Source: Clostridium thermosuccinogenes (lineage in GTDB: Bacteria; Bacillota; Clostridia; Acetivibrionales; DSM-5807). From it: DNA of 64,000 bases. Every line of letters begins with the position of its first letter. Position 1 is the first letter of the stretch. Made by a program: the position numbers and the translations under genes. The stretch lies in assembly GCF_002896855.1 (NCBI RefSeq), contig NZ_CP021850.1:2567665-2631664 (forward strand), in the 5' to 3' direction. The notes below the pieces were generated by a model. The model was not told the DNA's origin. It worked only from the letters and a program-made list of their open reading frames with translations, and did not search any database. Positions 45,412 through 54,428 of this stretch are shown piece after piece.

Positions 45412-46827
45412 TTATTTTGCCTGGTTGCTGTAATCCTTCATACATGGCAACGTAAATGCAAACAGCGCACCACCGAGACTGGATTTACCGGCCCATATGC
45501 TTCCTCCGTGGGACTCGACAATAGCTTTGCAGATAGCCAGTCCCAAGCCTATTCCCCTCTTGCCGTCTGAACCGCATTTACCGCTTGTTACAAAAGCATC
45601 AAAAATTTTATTCGCCATTGCAGGATCTATTCCTTTCCCTCCGTCGGCAACATTAAATTCCACATATCCATCCCGTTGAAATACCGATAGCTCGACCGGT
45701 GCATCCTTTGAGGTATGGGTAATGGCATTATCCAGAAGATTTATCAGCACCTGGGCAATCATTTTTCCATCCATGGGAATTGCAATCAACTCTTTCGGCA
45801 TTTTTATACAAAAGGGCCTCTCAGAAAGTCCGTTAACATGGCTGACCGCATCGTTTACAATGTCTTCGACCACCTCAATTTGCTTTTTAACCTCCAGCTT
45901 CCCATTCTCAATTCTTGTCATATTCAATATGTTTTCCACCATGGTTGTAAGCCAAACTGCCTGCTCATTTATATCCTTAGCCAGGTGCTCAATGCTTTTC
46001 ATGTCAAGGCTTTTGCTCCTCTGCAGGATATAGCTGCTTGCGCCTGTAATTCCGGTTAGGGGAGTGCGCAAATCGTGGCTTATGCTTCTTAAAAGGTTGC
46101 TCTTCAAATGTTCCCGTTCCATGGCAATTTTTATGTTTTCCCGTTCATTGTAAATCAGCTCGCGGTCCAGTACAATACCAATCTGTGCCGCTACCGCATT
46201 TGCAATCCACTTTTTCTCAATATTGAGGCTGGGACCGCTGCCATATATCTTTAATGTACCCAGTTTTCTGGCCAGACCCATTATGGGAATCTCCATGATT
46301 TTTAAACCTTCGTCAAAGATAAAGCTGTCGCTTTTATAAATCTGGCTGCTTTCATTCAGCTCCACCACGCTGTCACAGCCTGTATATTCCTTGATGCAGC
46401 GTATCCCCTGCTGTGCGATGTTTGCTTCACCGGTAACATTAAGGAGGCGCTGCAGCACTTCATACAGCAGCTTTGCCGTCCTCTCGTTTTTCTGGGAAAT
46501 CAGCAGTTGGCGCTGAAATCTTACCGTCAGGCTGGAAGATATTACCGATGCAGTGAGGAAGAAGAATATCAGCGCGATATCATTGGTGTTATTAATGACA
46601 AACGTGTGGAGAGGCTCTGCAAAAAAATAGTTGAATGCCATGACGCTTATGAACGAGGCAATGATTCCGAAGCGGTATCCCCTTGTCAATGCTGTTACCA
46701 GCAGCACCCCCACCATAAAAAACATCAATATGTTCTCCTTGTCTATGCCTAATCGGTTTAAAGCTATGGAGCTCACAGCCGTAGCCATCATGATAAGGAG
46801 AAGCCTCAGATAACTTCTTCCTTCCAT
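45412..46827 (-). CDS. kdpD: Short KdpD-type sensor kinase lacking N-terminal domains
   Basis: A 471-residue histidine kinase. It begins directly with the four-helix DUF4118 membrane domain of KdpD (residues 5-105; YRFGIIASFISVMAFNYFFAEP), then a GAF-like linker, the H-box (RSISHDLRTPLTGITGASSY, about residue 250) and HATPase (LINLLDNAITHT; GLGLAIC). The usual 370-residue cytoplasmic KdpD and Usp-like front is absent. It should sense potassium limitation or osmotic state with KdpE. Confidence 0.9.
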   Translation of the reverse strand: MEGRSYLRLLLIMMATAVSSIALNRLGIDKENILMFFMVGVLLVTALTRGYRFGIIASFISVMAFNYFFAEPLHTFVINNTNDIALIFFFLTASVISSSLTVRFQRQLLISQKNERTAKLLYEVLQRLLNVTGEANIAQQGIRCIKEYTGCDSVVELNESSQIYKSDSFIFDEGLKIMEIPIMGLARKLGTLKIYGSGPSLNIEKKWIANAVAAQIGIVLDRELIYNERENIKIAMEREHLKSNLLRSISHDLRTPLTGITGASSYILQRSKSLDMKSIEHLAKDINEQAVWLTTMVENILNMTRIENGKLEVKKQIEVVEDIVNDAVSHVNGLSERPFCIKMPKELIAIPMDGKMIAQVLINLLDNAITHTSKDAPVELSVFQRDGYVEFNVADGGKGIDPAMANKIFDAFVTSGKCGSDGKRGIGLGLAICKAIVESHGGSIWAGKSSLGGALFAFTLPCMKDYSNQAK

Positions 46828-46860
46828 ATAGTCACCTCATAGAGATTATTTTATCACTTT

Positions 46861-47514
46861 TCAGTCTATGAGTTTAAGGATCTTTTCCATATCACTATGG
46901 CGTCCGATAACTATAAGGTGCTCATCCGGACGGAATACATAGTCAGCAGACGGCAGCGGAGAAATCTCGCCACCAGCTTTTGTAGCCAGTATGCCGACAT
47001 GGTATTTGACCCTGAAATTTACTTCTTTTATGCTTTTTCCAACCCAGCATTCTGCCGGTGGTATCTCATAGATGGAAAAATCCTTTGTCAGCTCGATGTA
47101 ATCAAAAATATGATTACCACTGCAACGCACCGCCAATCTTTCCGCAATATCCCGTTCCGGGTCTATGACTTCATCGGCGCCGTTTCGCAGCAAGAATTTC
47201 ACATGGATATCGCGGCTCCCATTGCTGATTACATGCTTTGCCCCCAAATCCTTAAGAAGGCTGGTGATTACCAGGCTGCTCTGAAAATCGTTTTCAATAC
47301 AGACAAAGCATATGTCGAAGTTTCTAATACCCAACGAGCGAAGGACTTCTTCCTTTGTGCAGTCACCTATCTGTGCACTTGTGACAAAAGGCAACAGTTC
47401 GTTGATATTTTCTTCATTTTTGTCAACAATCATGACTTCGTTGCCAAGCTCTATCAGCTTCCGGCTTAAATGCTTTCCAAATCTTCCGATTCCAATTACT
47501 AGAAAAGATTTCAT
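46861..47514 (-). CDS. ktrA: KtrA/TrkA-type potassium uptake regulator
   Basis: A 217-residue cytoplasmic RCK protein. The N-terminal Rossmann fold has GIGRFGKHLSRKL (residue 7 on) and an acidic strand end (VDKNEENI), and the C-terminal RCK_C domain contains a possible c-di-AMP site. It gates the KtrB/TrkH channel encoded 10 nt upstream. The start at 47514 follows AGGGG; the longer upstream frame overlaps the previous gene and lacks a site. Confidence 0.92.
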   Translation of the reverse strand: MKSFLVIGIGRFGKHLSRKLIELGNEVMIVDKNEENINELLPFVTSAQIGDCTKEEVLRSLGIRNFDICFVCIENDFQSSLVITSLLKDLGAKHVISNGSRDIHVKFLLRNGADEVIDPERDIAERLAVRCSGNHIFDYIELTKDFSIYEIPPAECWVGKSIKEVNFRVKYHVGILATKAGGEISPLPSADYVFRPDEHLIVIGRHSDMEKILKLID

Positions 47515-47524
47515 ATCAATACCC

Positions 47525-48877
47525 CTATCCAATATTAATTTTTTCCGTCGGATTCTGAATAGTTGACGGAATCTTATGCTCTGTAAATACAAGTGCGAAG
47601 GAAAGGCTGCCAACCCTACCGCTATACATCAACAGGGCAAGAATTATATGAGCAAAAGAGTTCAATTTGCTTGTAATCCCGATGGTGAGTCCAACGGTGC
47701 CAATGGCAGACAATACCTCAAACAAAACGTCGCTCAAGTAAAAATTCACATTTGTTGCACTGATCAAAAAAGCAGCGCTCAATACAAGCACCAGGTTGAC
47801 TGTAATAACTGCCGACGCTTTCTTGAGGGCATTTTCTTCCAGCCGACGCCCAAATACATTTTCACTTTTCATATTTCTCAAGCTCGACCATAATGAAATC
47901 ATCACAACCGCCAGAGTGGTTGTCTTAATTCCGCCGGCAGTAGATCCAGGGCTGCCTCCTATAAACATTAGAACCATGGTAAGGAGCTTCGCTGCCGGAG
48001 ATATCTTTGCCATATCAACTGTGTTAAAGCCGGCAGTTCTGGGTGTGACGGAAGCAAATAGCGACGCCAGTATTTTTTCGCTCATTGGCATTTCCGATAA
48101 AAGGTTGTCTTTTTCAGAAACATAAAAACATAATGCCCCTACAGCAATAAGTATCACAGTGGTTGACAATACGATCTTCGTATGAAGCTGGTACCTTCTG
48201 AAATGAAATTTGCTTTTGGAAAGATCATCCCATACAAGGAAGCCTATTCCTCCAATGATGATCAATGCCATGATCGTTAGGTTTACGACGGCATCTCCGG
48301 AAAAGGTCGTAAGGGATGAATACTCTCCATATTTGCCCATAATATCAAATCCGGCATTGCAAAAAGCTGAAACCGAATGAAAAATACCGTTATAGATACC
48401 TTCCGCCCAGCCCATCTTCGGTACAAATCTTATCGACAGCAGTATCGCTCCTGCACCTTCGAACAGCAGGGTCCCCAGCAGTATTTTTCTTGTAAGGCGC
48501 ACGACTCCTCCAATATACATGGTGCTTACGCTTTCCTTCAGCAACCCTCTTTCTTTTAGCCCAATTTTTCTTTTCAGGAAAAATGAAAACAGGGTTATTA
48601 TCGTCATAAATCCGAGTCCGCCTATTTGTATCAGAGTCAGGATGACCAATTCTCCGAAAATTGTCCATTGGGTATAAGTATCGAAGATGACCAGACCTGT
48701 CACACAGGTGGCAGATGTTGCAGTAAACAGAGCATTTATAAAACCAGGCGACATGTTGTTGTAATTTGCTACCGGCAGCATCAGTAGCAGCGTACCCACC
48801 ATAATCACCAAAAAATATCCAAGAGCGATCATCTGAGGGTAGGATAACGAATTTAACTTAACCATCCACTTGTTCAC
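47525..48877 (-). CDS. ktrB: KtrB/TrkH-type potassium channel subunit
   Basis: A 450-residue membrane protein with four M1-P-M2 repeats. The four filter segments are readable: ATCVTGL, FCNAGFD, RTAGFN and GTVGLT, each with the single-filter Gly. It lets K+ (with Na+) enter under KtrA control. The start is GTG 48877 after AGGAGG, overlapping the upstream gene stop by four bases, so translation is coupled. Confidence 0.93.
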   Translation of the reverse strand: MNKWMVKLNSLSYPQMIALGYFLVIMVGTLLLMLPVANYNNMSPGFINALFTATSATCVTGLVIFDTYTQWTIFGELVILTLIQIGGLGFMTIITLFSFFLKRKIGLKERGLLKESVSTMYIGGVVRLTRKILLGTLLFEGAGAILLSIRFVPKMGWAEGIYNGIFHSVSAFCNAGFDIMGKYGEYSSLTTFSGDAVVNLTIMALIIIGGIGFLVWDDLSKSKFHFRRYQLHTKIVLSTTVILIAVGALCFYVSEKDNLLSEMPMSEKILASLFASVTPRTAGFNTVDMAKISPAAKLLTMVLMFIGGSPGSTAGGIKTTTLAVVMISLWSSLRNMKSENVFGRRLEENALKKASAVITVNLVLVLSAAFLISATNVNFYLSDVLFEVLSAIGTVGLTIGITSKLNSFAHIILALLMYSGRVGSLSFALVFTEHKIPSTIQNPTEKINIG

Positions 48878-49356
48878 AGCATCACCTCCTTACCGTAAAC
48901 AACTGCTTTATAAAGCATCAAGGCAGTTACTTCTTTACCCCATCCATAGCAAATTCCTTCCTTGATAAACATGCTCTCATTTGCTTTGTCGTTGCACAGA
49001 CAGATCATTTTTTCAATGCCATACACTTTCTTCCCTATTTTATATAGTATAATATTTTCCACATCCTTTTCTGATAATGCAAACAGGTAGCTGAAATTCT
49101 GCTCCTGCTCCAACAGAAATGGCTCAGTTATCCGGTGCACCCGAATATTGTTTTTTTCAAGGAGTTCCTCCACCTTCCTTGCCAGGTCGGTTTCACCCAT
49201 GACAACAGCAATCGGACGGCCCTTATCCTCTTCCTTGGCAAAGCCAGCTTCTGTCAAAAAAATGTCCAATCTTGCCATTAGGTATCCGAAAAGAGCAATA
49301 ACACCTAAAAGGCAAATAATCAGCAGAACCACATACACACACCTTCTTAAAAACAA
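48874..49356 (-). CDS. Membrane-anchored RCK/TrkA-like protein of unknown role
   Basis: About 152-160 residues with one N-terminal helix (residues 7-28) followed by a Rossmann-like domain resembling TrkA-N (PIAVVMGETDLARKVEELLEK, then VHRIT, then FSYLFALSEKDVENI). The glycine-rich nucleotide loop is degenerate (VMGETD instead of GxGxxG), so NAD binding is doubtful. The start is uncertain: TTG 49356, or GTG 49332 at better spacing from AAGAAGG. It is the first gene of the potassium cluster and may tether or tune the channel; that is inferred. Confidence 0.75.
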   Translation of the reverse strand: MFLRRCVYVVLLIICLLGVIALFGYLMARLDIFLTEAGFAKEEDKGRPIAVVMGETDLARKVEELLEKNNIRVHRITEPFLLEQEQNFSYLFALSEKDVENIILYKIGKKVYGIEKMICLCNDKANESMFIKEGICYGWGKEVTALMLYKAVVYGKEVML

Positions 49357-49558
49357 TATGTAAATATTCTACTGCCTTATGTGTTAAGATTGTATTAATA
49401 CTTTTACTGCTGATATTAATACGGTGCAAAGATTTTGAGCTGTTGTGTTAAGACGTTATAAAGATGTGTTTTTCCATCGCAATGATACTAGTCCAACAGA
49501 TAGATATAAGCCTTTTCCTTCCTTGATATAAATTCAAAATTTTATTTTGCGGGAACTA

Positions 49559-49588
49559 TTGACAAATAATCCAAAAGCAATATATAAT
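49559..49588 (+). promoter_or_regulatory. Promoter of the ATC-hydrolase operon
   Basis: A consensus -35 TTGACA (49559-49564), 18-bp spacer and -10 TATAAT (49583-49588). The leader to the M20 gene is about 180 nt and contains the small Cys-rich ORF. The minus-strand promoter of the potassium cluster should also lie in this 420-bp interval but was not identified. Confidence 0.78.
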
Positions 49589-49650
49589 TTATAAAACAAT
49601 TCATAGTAAACCTATATATTTAATATGAATTATTGGGAGGTATTAGGTCA

Positions 49651-49752
49651 GTGGTATTTGGATACAGTCATATCAAATTGAGCTTTCTTTTATACAGAAG
49701 CCAAATAACCAAATGTGGAGATCATTGTTGCCGGCTTCCGTTGTTCATATAA
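49651..49752 (+). CDS. Candidate leader peptide with Cys cluster (33 residues)
   Basis: GGGAGG (49635-49640) precedes a GTG-started frame of 33 codons ending 25 nt before the M20 gene. Late in the peptide it has the run KCGDHCCRLP, giving Cys at codons 22, 26 and 27. All three Cys codons lie in the loop of a possible hairpin (GAAGCC 49697-49702 with GGCTTC 49733-49738). That is the layout of an amino-acid-responsive leader peptide. Given the sulfur-type operon behind it, cysteine-dependent translation control is a reasonable hypothesis. No homologue was checked. Confidence 0.45.
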   Translation: MVFGYSHIKLSFLLYRSQITKCGDHCCRLPLFI

Positions 49753-49777
49753 AAACTAAAAGAATCGAGGTATAAAA

Positions 49778-51103
49778 ATGGATGCTGTAGAACAAAAAAT
49801 CTTAAACATAATAGATTCAAATAAAGATAAAATAATTAATTTCGGCAGAGATATATACCGTAACGCGGAGCTGGGATACAAGGAATTCAGAACTTCAAAA
49901 AGGTTTGCCGACCTTTTAAAATCTCTCCACCTGGATGTGCAGGAAAAACTGGCAATCACTGGAGTCAAAGGGTACTTGAGAGGAAACCAGCATGATATCA
50001 CCCTGGCTCTGATAGGAGAACTGGATGCTTTGCGGATACCCGACCACCCCTTTGTCAATAAAGAAACCGATGCCGCCCACAGCTGCGGTCATAATGCCCA
50101 GCTTGCAGGAGTTGCCGGTGCCGCTCTGGCCTTGTCGGACCCTGAGGTTGCGTCCAATTTGGATGGAGATGTGGTTTTTTTCGCTGTTCCTGCTGAGGAA
50201 TACGGTGAGATTGAATTCAAAAATCAGCTGCGAGAAGAAGGCAAAATTGTATATGGAGGCGGCAAAAGCGAGCTTATCAGAATAGGAGCCTTTGATGATA
50301 TAGATATAAGCATTGTCCACCATTCCTCAAAGGATGGCATCATTATAGGAAACGGTACCTCCAACGGTTTTGTCTCAAAGGTAATCCGATACATCGGACG
50401 AGAAGCCCATGCCGCAGCAGAGCCTGAAAAAGGAGTAAACGCCTTGAATGCTGCCTCTTTGGCCGTGTCTGCCCTGGCCTATCAGAGAGAGACCTTCCGG
50501 GACGAGGATTCAGTCCGGGTTCACGCAATCATCACCAAGGGAGGAAACCTGGTCAATGTGATCCCGAATGAAGTAGTCATTGAAAGCCTCGTACGGGCAA
50601 AAAGCACCGAAGCCATCCTCGATGCCGACAGAAAAACCGATCGGGCCTTCATAGCAGGCTCACTGGCCATCGGAGCAGGGATAGAAATAACCACCATGCC
50701 CGGTTATCTGCCAAAGCTATCTACACCGGCACATCCGCTTATGATTGAAGCTGCCCGTGAAGCTGCCCCCGGAAGAAAAGTAAAAGAAGCCGATCCGGCT
50801 TCCCATGGAGCAGGTTCCACTGATGTGGGCGACTTGCAGCATATAATGCCCGTACTGGAGTTTAACACCGGTGGAGTATCCGGAGCTTTCCATTCCAAAG
50901 ACTTTCAGGTTATCGACGAAGAGGAAGCCTATGTCGTGACTGCAAAAATCTTTGCCCTTTCTGCATACAAACTGCTGAAAGAAGGAGCAGCTGCTTCAAA
51001 GAAAATCGTCGTGGGTTACAAACCCAAGTACACGAAGGAAGAATATCTCAACTTTATGAATAGCCTGATCCGGCACGAAAGGAAGGAAATCAAAAATGTA
51101 TGA
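49778..51103 (+). CDS. M20 family amidohydrolase
   Basis: A 441-residue metal-dependent amidohydrolase of the M20D/AbgB branch. Metal ligands are visible in HSCGHNAQLAG (about residue 104), EEYGEIE (about 145) and IVHHSS, with the lid-domain His in GREAHAAAEPEKG. Relatives cleave N-acyl, N-carbamoyl or aminobenzoyl-glutamate amides. In this operon a role on the ring-opened product of the ATC-hydrolase-like protein is plausible. Its stop overlaps the next start. Confidence 0.9.
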   Translation: MDAVEQKILNIIDSNKDKIINFGRDIYRNAELGYKEFRTSKRFADLLKSLHLDVQEKLAITGVKGYLRGNQHDITLALIGELDALRIPDHPFVNKETDAAHSCGHNAQLAGVAGAALALSDPEVASNLDGDVVFFAVPAEEYGEIEFKNQLREEGKIVYGGGKSELIRIGAFDDIDISIVHHSSKDGIIIGNGTSNGFVSKVIRYIGREAHAAAEPEKGVNALNAASLAVSALAYQRETFRDEDSVRVHAIITKGGNLVNVIPNEVVIESLVRAKSTEAILDADRKTDRAFIAGSLAIGAGIEITTMPGYLPKLSTPAHPLMIEAAREAAPGRKVKEADPASHGAGSTDVGDLQHIMPVLEFNTGGVSGAFHSKDFQVIDEEEAYVVTAKIFALSAYKLLKEGAAASKKIVVGYKPKYTKEEYLNFMNSLIRHERKEIKNV

Positions 51104-51629
51104 AAAGAAAAGTATCGAGTATCAAGATGCGGTAAAGGAAGTTAGAAAAGCGTGCCGTCAGTTTGCAATGCTGTATTTCCACTTTGCAAAGGTTTTGGTT
51201 GAAGAACTGGGAGAAGATAAGGCAAAGCCCCTTATACAAAAAGCCATATTTGAGCTGGCTGTCGACCGTTCGGATCAACTGAGGGAAAAAGCCATAAAAC
51301 AAGGACTTCCCTGCACCATGGAAACCTTCATGAAAATATCTGATCTGCCGCTGATCGGCTGGGTAAAGGAGCTTGGACGCAACCACTGTCCTTATGCGGA
51401 AACCTGGTTCCAATACTTCGATGAATATCCATGGTTTAAGGAAATAGCCCCTCTTTACTGTGATGTGATAGATACAACAAATGCAGAGAATTTCACCCAG
51501 GGCTTGTCCCATAAAATCACAAAAAATGTCCTGACTGGAGGTGAGTCCTGTGAAAGAGAATACTTTGCAAGTGAACAAGTCTCAAAAGGTATTTACAGCT
51601 ACGGCGAAAAAATCAAAAAGGAAGGATAA
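51096..51629 (+). CDS. L-2-amino-thiazoline-4-carboxylate hydrolase family protein
   Basis: A 177-residue protein matching the ATC_hydrolase family (PF14196 type), with a helical N-terminus, the LPLIGWVKELG and NHCPYAETWFQYFDEYPWFKEIAPLYCDVID segment, and a conserved Cys in each of two clusters. Characterised members open the thiazoline ring of ATC to N-carbamoyl-cysteine, although many family members have unknown substrates. It overlaps the M20 gene by 8 nt and the permease by 80 nt, so the three are tightly coupled. Confidence 0.82.
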   Translation: MYEKKSIEYQDAVKEVRKACRQFAMLYFHFAKVLVEELGEDKAKPLIQKAIFELAVDRSDQLREKAIKQGLPCTMETFMKISDLPLIGWVKELGRNHCPYAETWFQYFDEYPWFKEIAPLYCDVIDTTNAENFTQGLSHKITKNVLTGGESCEREYFASEQVSKGIYSYGEKIKKEG

Positions 51630-52392
51630 GCACAAACAGCCCCTGTGGGTTACAATATCCCGATTGGGAATAATCGCTGCAATACTTGTCGGTATAGAGC
51701 TTGCAGTATCGCAAGGATATGTGAATAAGATTTTTCTGGCTTCCCCCTCCCAAATAGCCGACGAGTTTACATATATGCTTCGGCAAAACGAGCTGCTGCC
51801 GCAAATCATGCTTACACTGCAGGAGGCTCTCCTGGGATATGCAATTTCCGCTGTCGTAGGCATCGGAATTGGAGTCCTATTTGTGACCTTTCCCAAGCTT
51901 GAAGCTCTGCTTACCCCCTTTTTTTCAGCCATAATGGCCGTACCCAAGACTGCAGTCATGCCCCTTTTGATAGTTTGGTTCGGCATTGGCTTCAAAAGCA
52001 AGGTGATAATGGTGTTCCTGTTCTGCATGTTTACCGTGCTGTTTAACACCGTATCCGGGACAAAGCAGACCAAGGTCGAGCACTTGAAGGTGGCCCATGT
52101 TTTTAAAGCAACACGAGCCCAGATAGTATTCAAAGTTCTGATACCCTCTGCACTACCCGGCATATTTACGGGTCTTAGGGTCACAGCGGCAACAGCCATC
52201 ACCGGTGTAATCTTTGCTGAAATGACTGCCTCAAAAGGCGGAGCAGGATATCTGCTGAGTGAAGCCCAGGCAGTACTGAATACTCCAAAGCTGTACCTGG
52301 TAGTCATCATAGTAACTCTGCTCTCGGTTCTGTTTGTGAGTATTGTAAACTTAGCGGAAAGAATTGTTTTCCGTCATCAGCGTACCATATAA
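51550..52392 (+). CDS. ABC permease, taurine/sulfonate (SsuC/TauC) type
   Basis: A 280-residue permease with about six helices after a basic cytoplasmic N-terminus (KKSKRKDKHK). The EAA loop is present (EHLKVAHVFKATRAQIVFKVLIPSALPGI). The start is GTG 51550, 8 nt after GGAGG, inside the end of the preceding gene in another frame. The family imports sulfonates, nitrate, bicarbonate or pyrimidine precursors; here an organosulfur or thiazoline ligand is inferred from neighbours. Confidence 0.88.
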   Translation: MKENTLQVNKSQKVFTATAKKSKRKDKHKQPLWVTISRLGIIAAILVGIELAVSQGYVNKIFLASPSQIADEFTYMLRQNELLPQIMLTLQEALLGYAISAVVGIGIGVLFVTFPKLEALLTPFFSAIMAVPKTAVMPLLIVWFGIGFKSKVIMVFLFCMFTVLFNTVSGTKQTKVEHLKVAHVFKATRAQIVFKVLIPSALPGIFTGLRVTAATAITGVIFAEMTASKGGAGYLLSEAQAVLNTPKLYLVVIIVTLLSVLFVSIVNLAERIVFRHQRTI

Positions 52393-52484
52393 ATCCCTTA
52401 TAAATATATCATTATAAATCTTTTATAAAATTCCAATATCAATCTTTATACAATCAAATCATCATAATGAATGAGGTGTGAAAT

Positions 52485-53603
52485 ATGATAGGTAATAAAA
52501 AAGCTTTTGTCAGAATTTTATCTGCAGCAATCGCAGTCATGATAACTCTCATCACAACGGCGTGCTCATCGGCCACCGGCAGTCAGAATCAGACAGCCCA
52601 AAATACCAGCAACGCTTCAACGCAGCAAAATACCGATGCTGACTTTACTCCCCTTGCCTCTCCCGATGATGCTCCATGGAAATCACGGGAAAATAAGCAG
52701 GTAACCGTCCGTGCAGGGTTTGCAAAAGGCATGACAGGCATAGCCAACCAGTTTGCCATACAAAATGGCTGGTATAAGGAAGCTGGCATTGAACTGAGCC
52801 TGATAGACATACCAAATCCTGTGTCGGCCTTTGGCGCAGGCGAAGTCGACATAGCCGACGGAGACCCCGGCACATATATTCCCGCCATCGTAAACAATGT
52901 CCCCATGAAAATTGTGAGCAACATGTGGCGCAATAAAGGGGCATACTGGATCATAGCAAGACCTGAAATCAAGTCATGGGCTGATTTAAAAGGCAAAAAA
53001 ATAGGATCCGCACAGCCTACGGGCGGTATGAAGCTCACCCTCATGGAAGTGCTGACCCAGAACGGAATCGACCCGGAAAAGGATGTTGAGCTTATCGCCA
53101 ACGGATCTTATCAAACTGCCTATGCCACCCTTACCTCCGGAGAAGTGGATGCCACTATCATTCACCAGCCTTATGCCACCCTTGCAGAAAAAGAAGGCAC
53201 TGGGCACGTGCTGGCAAAGACATGGGAATTCCTTCCCGGATATCATACCGGAGTACTGGTGGCTTCCCAGAAAATGATAGATGAGCAACCGGATGTGGTT
53301 GAGCGGGTGCTGGAGGTCTATTTCTACGCCAATAATTACGCTAAAAACCATTTGGATGAGTTTATACCCTGGGCAGCCAAATATTTGAATGTGGATGAGG
53401 ATACGGCCCGCAAAGCCATTGAAGCGGAAATAGTGCTTTGGGAAAACGATCCTATAGTCGATACAAACCGTCTGCAAGTAACAGAAGATCTGCTTACCAA
53501 ATATGGAATGCAGAGGGAATCCTACAAGGTTGACGGCGTCGTCGACAACCGGTTTGCCGAAAAGGTTGCAAAAGCCTTAAAACTCGGAAAATATGCTTCA
53601 TAA
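52485..53603 (+). CDS. ABC substrate-binding lipoprotein, SsuA/TauA/NMT1 type
   Basis: A 372-residue binding protein with a lipoprotein signal (lipobox TTACS near residue 26) and a Gln/Asn/Thr-rich linker. The NMT1-like fold shows TVRAGFAKGMTGIANQFAIQ, EVDIADGDPGTYIPAIVN and a LKGKKIGSAQPTGG segment. It captures a small organic ligand outside the cell. It lies 92 nt after the permease gene, with GAGGTG before the ATG. Confidence 0.9.
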   Translation: MIGNKKAFVRILSAAIAVMITLITTACSSATGSQNQTAQNTSNASTQQNTDADFTPLASPDDAPWKSRENKQVTVRAGFAKGMTGIANQFAIQNGWYKEAGIELSLIDIPNPVSAFGAGEVDIADGDPGTYIPAIVNNVPMKIVSNMWRNKGAYWIIARPEIKSWADLKGKKIGSAQPTGGMKLTLMEVLTQNGIDPEKDVELIANGSYQTAYATLTSGEVDATIIHQPYATLAEKEGTGHVLAKTWEFLPGYHTGVLVASQKMIDEQPDVVERVLEVYFYANNYAKNHLDEFIPWAAKYLNVDEDTARKAIEAEIVLWENDPIVDTNRLQVTEDLLTKYGMQRESYKVDGVVDNRFAEKVAKALKLGKYAS

Positions 53604-53628
53604 AAATTAAGCAAAAGGAGAAGGAATC

Positions 53629-54411
53629 ATGCCTGCTATTGAGTTTCGCAATATATCAAAATATTATGAAAATTGGGAAGGCGAAGAAACAACAGCGCTT
53701 AAAGATATAAACCTGACGGTCAAGGATGGCGAATTTGTCTGCATCCTTGGGCCCAGCGGATGCGGAAAAAGTACGCTTCTGGAAATAGCAGCAGGACTTT
53801 TGCCCCATTCGGAAGGTGAGATTTTATTGGATGGCAAGCTTCAGTCCGGCACCAGCCGCGATATTGGAGTGGTTTTTCAGGACTCATCCCTCTTTCCCTG
53901 GCGAAGTGTAAGAAAAAATATAGAGTTTGGTCTGGAAGTGGCAGGTGTAAGTAAAGAGGAACGGCTTCAGAAAGTGCAAAAGGCAATTGAAATGGTTGGG
54001 TTAAAAGGCTTTGAAAATAAATACCCCCACCAGCTTTCCGGAGGTATGCGCCAGCGAGCCGGTATTGCCCGCACTTTGGTGAATGATCCTGCCTGCATAC
54101 TTATGGATGAGCCCTTCAGCGCAGTAGATCACTTGACTCGCCTTGCTCTCCAGGATGAGATTATCAGGATTTGGCAGCAAGAGAAAAAAACCATACTTTT
54201 TGTCACCCATGATGTCTCCGAAGCGGTATATCTCTCAACTCGCATAGTGCTGCTCACGCCACGTCCCGGGCGCATACAGCGGATTTTTGAAGTTCCCTGT
54301 GGCTGGCCGCGGAGCCGTAATAACCCGGCACTGCTGGATATAGTGGAGAAAATCTACATGTGCCTCAACAATCCTGATGAAAACGAAGATATGATCGAAT
54401 ATAACATATGA
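53629..54411 (+). CDS. ABC ATPase, SsuB/TauB type
   Basis: A 260-residue ATPase: Walker A GPSGCGKSTLLE (about residue 43), Q-loop VFQDSSLFPWRSV, signature LSGGMRQRAGIARTL, Walker B ILMDEPFSAVD and switch His in FVTHD. It powers the importer with the permease and binding protein just upstream. AAAGGAG precedes the ATG. Confidence 0.93.
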   Translation: MPAIEFRNISKYYENWEGEETTALKDINLTVKDGEFVCILGPSGCGKSTLLEIAAGLLPHSEGEILLDGKLQSGTSRDIGVVFQDSSLFPWRSVRKNIEFGLEVAGVSKEERLQKVQKAIEMVGLKGFENKYPHQLSGGMRQRAGIARTLVNDPACILMDEPFSAVDHLTRLALQDEIIRIWQQEKKTILFVTHDVSEAVYLSTRIVLLTPRPGRIQRIFEVPCGWPRSRNNPALLDIVEKIYMCLNNPDENEDMIEYNI

Positions 54412-54428
54412 GTGAAGGAGGATGTAAA

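Noticed and set aside
49357-49560. c-di-AMP (ydaO) riboswitch upstream of the potassium cluster
   Set aside because: None of its conserved GC-rich motifs appear in this AT-rich stretch.
51582-52310. 242-codon minus-strand frame
   Set aside because: Exact shadow of the ABC permease gene, with no start signal.
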